A stretch of DNA of 29,817 nucleotides, taken from Ruminococcus sp. GTDB lineage: Bacteria; Bacillota; Clostridia; Oscillospirales; Ruminococcaceae. Below the pieces are notes generated by a model, which was given only the letters and a program-made list of their open reading frames with translations, ran no database searches and had not been told where the DNA came from. Location: the NCBI RefSeq assembly GCF_019417665.1, contig NZ_DXUU01000005.1, positions 1 to 29,817 of the forward strand. The letters are read 5' to 3'. This document shows positions 16,247 to 22,311 of the stretch, one piece after another (position 1 is the first letter of the stretch; each line of letters begins with the position of its first letter). Made by a program: the position numbers and the translations under genes.

Positions 16247-16301
16247 GTGTATCGTATGTATTCCGTTTGGGATACAGTCTCCTTTCTTTTCAATTGGTAT
16301 G

Positions 16302-16742
16302 TCAGGACAGCCCGCTTGCGCCGAAGCCGCTTGCACCGCGTGTAGTTTCGTTCAGTTCCGATACTTCATGAAGTTCTGGTGTCAGAATGGGAAGTACCAC
16401 CAGCTGAGCAATACGCATACCCTGTTCCACAGTGAACGGTTCTTTTCCATGGTTGATCAGGGGCACCAGCAGTTCACCGCGATAATCGCTGTCTACTAAT
16501 CCTACACTGTTTGCAAGTGTAATGCCGTGTTTTGTGGACAAGCCGGAACGTGGGAAAATACAAAGTGCCACATCCGGACGGGACGGTGCAACGGCAATGC
16601 CTGTAGGGATCTTGCAGATATCTCCGGGCTGAATGGTAACGGACACATCCGGCAGCGCATACAGATCGTAGCCGGCGCTGTCCGCTGTGGCACGTCTTGG
16701 AAGCTGTGCATCCGGACGCAGCCGCTGAATAGATAGATACAT
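16302..16742 (-). CDS. dut: dUTP diphosphatase
   Basis: A 146-residue trimeric dUTPase that hydrolyses dUTP to dUMP and pyrophosphate, keeping uracil out of DNA and feeding dTMP synthesis. All five motifs are present in order: AGYDLYA (23-29), PRSGLSTKHG (64-73), GLVDSDYRGEL (81-91), QGMRIAQLV (107-115) and the flexible C-terminal RGASGFGASG (135-144). The ATG at 16742 has AGGAGG 8 nt upstream. It sits 238 bp downstream of the U32 gene behind a leader containing a hairpin and a 12-bp repeat array. Confidence 0.95.
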   Translation of the reverse strand: MYLSIQRLRPDAQLPRRATADSAGYDLYALPDVSVTIQPGDICKIPTGIAVAPSRPDVALCIFPRSGLSTKHGITLANSVGLVDSDYRGELLVPLINHGKEPFTVEQGMRIAQLVVLPILTPELHEVSELNETTRGASGFGASGLS

Positions 16743-16877
16743 ATGAAATTCCTCCTGTGTTTTTACCAATTTGAGCATGCTCAGACAAGTGCCTGCGGCA
16801 ACACCGCGCAAAGACCGCCTGACGGCTTTGCACGTCATATGTTTGCATATTTTCCGTCATATTTCACAAAAATGCTC

Positions 16878-16898
16878 GTGAATACATAAAGTATTCAC
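16878..16898 (-). terminator. Hairpin after the U32 gene, probable terminator
   Basis: GTGAATAC and GTATTCAC form a perfect 8-bp stem with a 5-nt loop. Read on the minus strand it is followed by GAGCATTTTTG, a modest T run. It lies 83 bp beyond the U32 stop and would separate zapA-U32 transcription from dut. Confidence 0.5.
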
Positions 16899-16913
16899 TC
16901 CGCTTTTTGCTTC

Positions 16914-16953
16914 ATCTGACGAAAAATCTGACTGCACATCTGACGTACAATCT
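16914..16953. repeat. 12-bp-period ATCTGAC array
   Basis: ATCTGAC starts at 16914, 16926 and 16938, exactly 12 bp apart, with a degenerate fourth copy (ATCTTTG) at 16950. Such phased short repeats resemble operator or iteron-type binding sites. They lie in the U32-dut gap, upstream of dut. The periodicity is seen; protein binding is inference. Confidence 0.5.
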
Positions 16954-16980
16954 TTGTGCGGTATTGCCCTGAATATCTTT

Positions 16981-19023
16981 TTACTCGACGCCGCGATAAA
17001 ACAAGCCGCGTGTGATTGGTTCTGTTGCTATGCTGCGGTTTTCATAGGCACGCAGGATAGACAGCGGATCAGGTTGAAGCGTACAGTCCAGCAGCAGGAA
17101 TGCCGCATGTGAAAGGGCATCCGCCTTGTCTGCCATCCAGGTGGGAACGGCATTGTACATGGTTGTGATACCGGCGTTTTTGTTGCAATATATGGGAAAT
17201 TGCCGTCCCGTGCGGTCTGTGAGGCAGTGATTGCAGCTTTTACATCCAACTTCTGCCTGAATGGGACAATTTCGCATGGTCATCACCGGCTGATACCCGT
17301 AGGCATAAACACCAATGGGCATTCCCGTACAACCTCGTGTCTGTGCTAGAGTGAGTTCTGGTGATAGGATCGTATCCACAAGACTCTGGTATTTTAGAAA
17401 GTTCAGACAGTATCGGTTTGCAGCGTTCAGTCCCAGACCGCCGTGGAGAAAAAATCCCAGGGATGTTCCCATACGCAAATGAGCTGGGTTTTCGCAGACC
17501 AGATGGGAAAATCCCAACGCTGCGGCATGTTCCAGCCATTGCAGCACTTTTTTTTCATCGGCGCAGAATCGGGGGAGTGTCAGGAAAATCCGATTTCTCA
17601 GCTGTTCCGGAATGGCATCCGTTACGGCATATGTCGGGAGCAGCAGTGCTTCTGTCGAAGAATCCTGCAAAAGCTGTTTCGCCTGTTCTGTCCAGCCGGA
17701 AATCTGTATGCGATAGAAAGGCAATGCCGAACTTGCTGGTTGTTCCGGAATGGGCGGTATATTGCAAAGGGTGTATTTGGGTGTATTTGCAGTAATGCGC
17801 ATTGCATCCAGTTTTGCAGTACAGTCACGGCGCAGTGCATTCAGGGCAGATGCCGGGAGTATACTCACGCCGTCGCAGTCAGCAGTCAGATGCTCCAGGA
17901 AGTAAATGGTACCGCCGAGTTTTCCCAACTGGCGTTCCAATTGTGCTGTATCTGTCGGTTTGTTCTGTGCTTTTTGCGGTATATCGCCGGAAACAGTAAC
18001 TGTATTTCCGTCCGTATCCCGGACAGTCAGCTGTACTGGCAAATTTTCTTCCAGCGAAACATACATGGTCAAGGGAACACGCCCTACAGGCTTTTGGTAA
18101 AGCTGCTTCAGCTTCGGGAGTACTTCTTTTGCACGAAGTACATCTTCTTTCTGGCGTGTGCCGAACATATCCCGGCGCTTTCCGGTATAATATCCATCTG
18201 TAAAGCCACTGCGGGAAAACACTGCACGCAGTGTTTCCAGATCTGGTTCTATACCGTCCCGAGCCTGTACCAGGGCGGTGACAGCGACGGCAACATATTC
18301 CGGGCGCTTGCATCTACCCTCAATTTTCAGCGAAGCCACGCCATTCTCTGCCATCTGCGCCACATAGGGTACGAGACAGAGGTCTTTTAAGGAAAGGGCA
18401 CAGCTGTCAGTTTTCCCTGCTGCCGAAAAGGGGAGACGGCATGCCTGGGCGCAGCGTCCCCGATTGGCGCTTCGTGAGCCAATGACCGCAGACAAACCGC
18501 ACTGACCGGATACACTCATGCAAAGAGCACCATGGACAAATTGTTCCACTTCAATGCCACATTGACAGATTGCAGCAATTTCCTGTCGGGATAGTTCCCT
18601 GGAAACAACCACACGGGTCAGTCCCTGTTCTTTTGCCCAGCGTGCGCCTTCCGGGGTGTGAATGGTCATCTGAGTGGAAGCATGTATAGGCGCATCCGGT
18701 ACTGCTCGGCGAATGCAGTCCAGCACACCGAGATCCTGCACCAAAAAGGCATCCACGCCGCAGGCAGCTGCTTCCTTAATATATTGTGTCAGTGCAGGAA
18801 ATTCCTCGTCCAATATCAATGTATTGACCGTCAGGTAAAGCTTTGCGCCATAGAGATGGCAGAGGCGAGCTGCTTCTTCCAATTGGGGCAGGTCAAAATT
18901 TTCCGCATTCTGCCGGGCAGAAAAGGCTTTTCCGCCTACATAGACCGCATCTGCACCGCACCGAAGTGCTGCCAACAGGGATTCCGGTGCACCTGCGGGA
19001 GCAAGTATTTCGGGTGTCCTCAT
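16981..19023 (-). CDS. U32 peptidase family protein, RlhA-like
   Basis: A 680-residue protein of the peptidase U32 family. Residues 1-300 carry the U32 core with the hallmark EQFVHGALCMSVSGQCGLS and SANRGRCAQACR segments; C168, C175, C191 and C195 are candidates for Fe-S cluster ligands. A long C-terminal extension holds a DUF3656-like region and a Cys cluster (CPIQAEVGCKSCNHC) near residue 590. Length and layout match E. coli RlhA, which hydroxylates 23S rRNA C2501, rather than the short TrhP/UbiU types. Classical naming as a collagenase or protease is not well supported for this group. Its ATG overlaps the zapA stop (ATGA), so the two are translationally coupled. Substrate here is inferred. 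Confidence 0.85.
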   Translation of the reverse strand: MRTPEILAPAGAPESLLAALRCGADAVYVGGKAFSARQNAENFDLPQLEEAARLCHLYGAKLYLTVNTLILDEEFPALTQYIKEAAACGVDAFLVQDLGVLDCIRRAVPDAPIHASTQMTIHTPEGARWAKEQGLTRVVVSRELSRQEIAAICQCGIEVEQFVHGALCMSVSGQCGLSAVIGSRSANRGRCAQACRLPFSAAGKTDSCALSLKDLCLVPYVAQMAENGVASLKIEGRCKRPEYVAVAVTALVQARDGIEPDLETLRAVFSRSGFTDGYYTGKRRDMFGTRQKEDVLRAKEVLPKLKQLYQKPVGRVPLTMYVSLEENLPVQLTVRDTDGNTVTVSGDIPQKAQNKPTDTAQLERQLGKLGGTIYFLEHLTADCDGVSILPASALNALRRDCTAKLDAMRITANTPKYTLCNIPPIPEQPASSALPFYRIQISGWTEQAKQLLQDSSTEALLLPTYAVTDAIPEQLRNRIFLTLPRFCADEKKVLQWLEHAAALGFSHLVCENPAHLRMGTSLGFFLHGGLGLNAANRYCLNFLKYQSLVDTILSPELTLAQTRGCTGMPIGVYAYGYQPVMTMRNCPIQAEVGCKSCNHCLTDRTGRQFPIYCNKNAGITTMYNAVPTWMADKADALSHAAFLLLDCTLQPDPLSILRAYENRSIATEPITRGLFYRGVE

Positions 19024-19376
19024 TTGACGTTTTTCTCACGCAGTTCCCGTTCCAGTTCGGCAACCCTGGAGCGAAGCGCTGCTACTTCCTGTAAAGCAGC
19101 ATCCCGTTCCAGACGTGTCTTTCCGGCTTCGTCCACATATTCTTTGGACTGGTCACGGAGACTGTCCAACTTAGCATTTGCTTTGTTCAGATCATCCAGG
19201 GTAGCCAGACCAACCATAATAGCGGCGGTAAAGGGTGAAGCGCTGCTGTTGGAATCAGTAATTTCTGTGATACGGGATTCCAGCGTCCGTGCCAGCCCGA
19301 AAACGTAGTTAGAAGATTCTGCGGTTTGCAGAGTGAAGTCTTTGCCGCAGATGACTACTTTCACTTTATTTGACAT
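19020..19376 (-). CDS. zapA: Cell division protein ZapA
   Basis: A 118-residue protein with the ZapA N-terminal beta/alpha domain (NKVKVVICGKDFTLQT, then SNYVFGLARTLESRI) and a long C-terminal coiled coil (about 62-116). ZapA bundles FtsZ filaments at the division ring. It has a readable promoter upstream and overlaps the U32 gene by 4 bp; zapA next to a U32 gene is a recurrent Firmicutes arrangement. AAAGGAA lies 9 nt before the ATG. Confidence 0.88.
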   Translation of the reverse strand: MSNKVKVVICGKDFTLQTAESSNYVFGLARTLESRITEITDSNSSASPFTAAIMVGLATLDDLNKANAKLDSLRDQSKEYVDEAGKTRLERDAALQEVAALRSRVAELERELREKNVK

Positions 19377-19441
19377 AGCGTTAAGTTCCTTTCAGTTTGT
19401 TCCGGCGCAGGGAAAGGAATACACCCTGTGCCATTCTTCTT

Positions 19442-19470
19442 ATTATACAACATTTTTCGAGGATTGAAAA
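19442..19470 (-). promoter_or_regulatory. Promoter of zapA-U32
   Basis: On the minus strand TTTTCA (19470-19465), 17 bp, then a perfect TATAAT (19447-19442), about 65 bp before the zapA ATG. The -35 is weak. It lies in the 200-bp murC-zapA gap, where no good murC terminator was found, so some read-through from murC is also possible. Confidence 0.6.
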
Positions 19471-19576
19471 GCTTTTTTTGCAAATTTTTCAGCAGAGCAT
19501 CTGTAAAATCACATTTTATTTATCCAACCGAGCTTGTATTTATAAGCGGAAACCACAATGTGCAGCAAGCAAAAAT

Positions 19577-21010
19577 TTAAACTTTTTCTGTATTCCGTCG
19601 TTCCAGTTCTTCCAGAATCAGTTTATTTACCTTGTTGATATCACCGCAGCCAAGTGTGATCACCAGATCTCCCGGCTGTGCATGGTCGCAGACATACTGA
19701 ACGACCTGATCGAAGTTGGCATATTTCCGTTCGTCCGTTGTTTCCGGATTGCTTTCGTCCTGCGGAAACCAGACTGCACCGGGGATCTTTTCGCCCAGCT
19801 GTCGTGTGAATATATTGTAAGTGTTCTTTTCCCGGGAACCCATGATATCCGTCAGCACAGCGCAGTCGGGGATGGATAGTGCCTCGGCAAATTCCTCCAG
19901 CAGCATGGCAGTCCGGGAGAAAGTGAAGGGTTGGAATACCGCCCATACCTTATGGAACGGCATTGCCATCGCTGCTTTCAGGGTAGCGGTCAGTTCTGTG
20001 GGATGGTGGGCATAATCGTCCACCAGGGTAATGCCGTTTACCTCCCCTTTTTTCTCGAAGCGTCTGCCTGCACCACGGAATTCAGCCAATCCCTTTGCCA
20101 CATCCTCAAAGGAAACGCCTACATACATTGCCGCCGCCGCTGCTGCTGTAGCATTCAGCACATTGTGCTCTCCGGCAACATGCAGAATGATCTCACCCAG
20201 AGATGCGCCGTGGTGCATGAGTTGGAAGTGAGTCTCCAGGCCGGAAACATGTTGTATATTCGCCGGATAATAGTCGCAGTCTGGTGTTGTACCAAAGGTG
20301 ATCAGTTCCTTGCCGGTGATACCTTCTACTGCCTTACAGGTATTGGCGTCGCTGCCATTGTAAATAATTGCCTTGCTCGTCAGTTCGGAGAACTTGTGGA
20401 AGGACTTGATGATGTTTTCCACTGTGCCGAAATAATCCAGATGGTCGGCATCGATATTCAGGAGCACTGCAATATCCGGGTACAGTTTCAGGAACGTATC
20501 TACAAATTCACATGCCTCGCAGGTCATAATATCGCTGGAGCCGCTTCTGCCGCTGCCATGGATGCAGGGGAGCTTTCCGCCGATAAATGCGGACAGATCC
20601 ACGCCTGCTGTGAAGAGAATTTGCGTCACCATGGAAGTAGTTGTGGTTTTGCCGTGGGTGCCGGCAACGCAAATGGCATTGTCATACCAGCTGGTAACAA
20701 TGCCCAGCAGTTCGCTGCGTTCCAGTACCGGCACACCGCTTGCTTTCGCAGCAATCAGTTCCGGATTGTCTGCCATAATGGCGGCGGTGTGGACGATGAG
20801 GTCTGCACCTTCGATATTCTCAGCACGCTGTCCCAAATAAACCGGGATCCCCATATCACGGACTGCCTGCAATGTTTCTGTCTCGTTGTTGTCTGAACCA
20901 GTGAGATAAAATCCCCGTGCGTGGAGGATCTGCGCCAGGGGATACATGCCGCTGCCGCCAATTCCGATAAAATGAATGTGCTTTTTTCCCTTTAAAATAT
21001 CATTGTTCAA
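19577..21010 (-). CDS. murC: UDP-N-acetylmuramate--L-alanine ligase
   Basis: A 477-residue Mur ligase that adds L-alanine to UDP-MurNAc, the first amino acid of the peptidoglycan stem peptide. The N-terminal UDP-binding motif IGIGGSGMYPLAQ is at about 14-26, the ATP loop GTHGKTTTT at 117-125, and the DDYAHHPTE motif lies in the C-terminal part. I favour a TTG start at 21010, which follows AAGGTGAT by 4 nt and gives MNNDILKGKKHIHFIG, the usual MurC beginning. An in-frame TTG at 21043 and GTG at 21019 are alternatives. It is divergent from spoVG and fits the wall-synthesis theme of the window. Confidence 0.93.
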   Translation of the reverse strand: MNNDILKGKKHIHFIGIGGSGMYPLAQILHARGFYLTGSDNNETETLQAVRDMGIPVYLGQRAENIEGADLIVHTAAIMADNPELIAAKASGVPVLERSELLGIVTSWYDNAICVAGTHGKTTTTSMVTQILFTAGVDLSAFIGGKLPCIHGSGRSGSSDIMTCEACEFVDTFLKLYPDIAVLLNIDADHLDYFGTVENIIKSFHKFSELTSKAIIYNGSDANTCKAVEGITGKELITFGTTPDCDYYPANIQHVSGLETHFQLMHHGASLGEIILHVAGEHNVLNATAAAAAAMYVGVSFEDVAKGLAEFRGAGRRFEKKGEVNGITLVDDYAHHPTELTATLKAAMAMPFHKVWAVFQPFTFSRTAMLLEEFAEALSIPDCAVLTDIMGSREKNTYNIFTRQLGEKIPGAVWFPQDESNPETTDERKYANFDQVVQYVCDHAQPGDLVITLGCGDINKVNKLILEELERRNTEKV

Positions 21011-21030
21011 AAAAATCACCTTTTTCCTTG

Positions 21031-21059
21031 TTGTTTTTTTCAAATTTATGGTGTATACT
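21031..21059 (+). promoter_or_regulatory. Candidate promoter of the spoVG leader
   Basis: TTGTTT (21031-21036), 17 bp, then TATACT (21054-21059). Transcription would start near 21066, about 130 nt before the spoVG ATG. The -35 is partial and the -10 has one mismatch. A strong intrinsic terminator follows only 12-50 nt downstream. Confidence 0.5.
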
Positions 21060-21076
21060 GAGAGGTAACGTAATTC

Positions 21077-21119
21077 AAAGGAGAAGCGTTTCTTTCGGGC
21101 AGCGCTGTCTCCTTTTTTT
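21077..21119 (+). terminator. Intrinsic terminator in the spoVG leader
   Basis: AAAGGAGA (21077-21084) pairs with TCTCCTTT (21108-21115), continued by AGCG/CGCT with one bulged base, for about 12 bp. A run of seven T (21113-21119) follows. No gene ends upstream on this strand (murC is divergent), so it must act on a transcript begun at the promoter just upstream. It therefore behaves as an attenuator of spoVG or as the end of a very short RNA. Confidence 0.6.
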
Positions 21120-21139
21120 GTTACGAAAATGTATTTCGT

Positions 21140-21171
21140 GCGAGTGAATAATGTACAGATAAATCACTCGC
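21140..21171 (+). promoter_or_regulatory. 8-bp inverted repeat just upstream of the spoVG ribosome binding site
   Basis: GCGAGTGA (21140-21147) and TCACTCGC (21164-21171) are perfect inverted repeats separated by 16 bp. They end 10 nt before the GGAGGAGGT ribosome binding site. A protein-binding dyad or an mRNA stem controlling initiation are both possible. Confidence 0.4.
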
Positions 21172-21193
21172 TGCAAATGGAGGAGGTCATCAT

Positions 21194-21508
21194 ATGGAAA
21201 TCACAGATATCAAAATCAGACGGATCATCACCGAGGGACGACTGCGTGCAGTTGTTTCTGTGACAATTGACAACATGCTGGCAGTGCACGATATTAAGGT
21301 CGTGCAAGGAGATGAAAGACTTTTTGTGGCAATGCCCAGCCGTAAGGATGAAAATGGTGTGTTCCGTGACATTGTGCATCCCATTTCTGCTTCTGCCAGA
21401 AAGATGATGGAAGAGCGGATTCTGGAAACATACCACCAGCATCTGGCATTGGTTGAAGCCGAAGCCGAGGCAGAAGCCACTGTACCGACAGCAGATGCAA
21501 TTGTATAA
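21194..21508 (+). CDS. spoVG: SpoVG family RNA/DNA-binding regulator
   Basis: A 104-residue protein. Residues 1-85 match SpoVG throughout (MEITDIKIRRI, then LRAVVSVTIDNMLAVHDIKV, RLFVAMPSRK, FRDIVHPIS). The C-terminal tail is acidic and Ala/Glu-rich. SpoVG is a small site-specific nucleic-acid-binding regulator that affects septation, sporulation, capsule and virulence genes in Firmicutes, and it is also present in non-sporulating species. GGAGGAGGT lies 8 nt before the ATG. It is monocistronic between the leader terminator and its own 3' terminator. Confidence 0.93.
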   Translation: MEITDIKIRRIITEGRLRAVVSVTIDNMLAVHDIKVVQGDERLFVAMPSRKDENGVFRDIVHPISASARKMMEERILETYHQHLALVEAEAEAEATVPTADAIV

Positions 21509-21532
21509 ATTATCGTTGCTATAAGAACCGGG

Positions 21533-21561
21533 TCGCAGGCGAAATTGCCTGCGGCTTTTTT
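21533..21561 (+). terminator. Terminator of spoVG
   Basis: CGCAGGC (21534-21540), a 6-nt loop, GCCTGCG (21547-21553) and then GCTTTTTTG. It lies 25 bp after the spoVG stop codon. Confidence 0.88.
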
Positions 21562-21586
21562 GTTTTGCGGAAATGCAATGAACTAA

Positions 21587-21747
21587 GAGTCTGTTCAGTA
21601 TCTGGGCGTGCGCAGATTGCGCAGTCAGATTTTTTGGGAGATGAAGTGAAAAACGGAGGAAATCCTTTGTGGATTTCCGAGTATTTTCGCAAAATCTCCC
21701 AGAAAAGATGCAAGCAAGATGCGTGCGAAAAGATGCTGAACAGGCTC
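21587..21747. mobile_element. 161-bp MITE-like element with terminal inverted repeats
   Basis: The left end reads GAGTCTGTTCAGTATCT (21587-21603) and the right end, read inwards on the other strand, GAGCCTGTTCAGCATCT (21747-21731), so 15 of 17 positions match. TAA occurs immediately outside both ends (21584-21586 and 21748-21750), as expected for a 3-bp target duplication. Inside are nested inverted repeats: TGGGAGAT/ATCTCCCA (21635-21642 and 21694-21701) and GGAAATCC/GGATTTCC (21658-21665 and 21671-21678). There is no transposase. It lies between the spoVG terminator and the 3' end of the Nudix gene, 6 bp from its stop codon. Ends beginning GAG with a TNA duplication recall IS5-related elements, which is inference. 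Confidence 0.7.
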
Positions 21748-21753
21748 TAAAAT

Positions 21754-22299
21754 TTACTGTTCTTTTTGTAGGAGAACATAAGTTTTCAGCAGAGCGATCT
21801 GTGTCTTGGCATCGGGGATTTCTCCACGCAGCACCATCTGCACCGCTTCTTCCAGCGGTAATTCTGTTATATCGAGAAATTCTTCTTCATCCAGATCCTG
21901 CGCTTCCGGCTCAGAAAGCTTCTGGGCAAGATACATGTGAATGATCTCTGTATCATATGCGGGTGTAGGGAAGAGTGTCCCCAGACTGGTGTATTTGCCG
22001 CAGGTGCGCCCCACTTCTTCCCGGAGTTCCCGTCTGCCGCATTCTGCCGGATTTTCGCCTGGTTCCAGTTTTCCTGCCGGAATTTCCAGTGTTACCTGCT
22101 GCATGGGGTAGCGGAATTGTTTCACCATGAGCACGGTGTTGTTTTTCGTCAGGGGCACAACACAGACGCCGCCGGAATGGTGCACGACATCACGCTGTAC
22201 CAGCTGACCGTCTTCTAACTGTGCTGTGTCTTTTGTGACATAGAATACCTTTCCCTGATAGGTTTTTTCGCTTGCTTTGGTTTCTTCCTGTAAGTGCAT
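21754..22299 (-). CDS. Nudix hydrolase, ADP-ribose pyrophosphatase-like
   Basis: A 181-residue Nudix enzyme. The box is nearly canonical at residues 76-97: G76, E82, R90-E91, E94-E95, G97. The QFRYPMQQVTLEIPAGKLE stretch before it is the signature of the ADP-ribose pyrophosphatase (NudF/YqkG) subgroup. It would hydrolyse ADP-ribose to AMP and ribose 5-phosphate. AAGGAGG lies 7 nt upstream of the ATG, and the gene begins 12 bp after yfhO. Its stop codon is only 6 bp from a MITE-like element, so any original terminator may have been displaced; an internal hairpin of that element may serve instead. Confidence 0.88.
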   Translation of the reverse strand: MHLQEETKASEKTYQGKVFYVTKDTAQLEDGQLVQRDVVHHSGGVCVVPLTKNNTVLMVKQFRYPMQQVTLEIPAGKLEPGENPAECGRRELREEVGRTCGKYTSLGTLFPTPAYDTEIIHMYLAQKLSEPEAQDLDEEEFLDITELPLEEAVQMVLRGEIPDAKTQIALLKTYVLLQKEQ

Positions 22300-22311
22300 G
22301 TGGAATCCTCC

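Noticed and set aside
17443..18390. A 315-residue open frame opposite the U32 gene
   Set aside because: Antisense to a well-supported gene, Cys-rich composition and no recognisable domain.
19931..20896. A 321-residue open frame opposite murC
   Set aside because: It lies wholly antisense to a clear murC, has no ribosome binding site and reads as Cys/His-rich low-quality protein. It is a shadow of the murC codon pattern.
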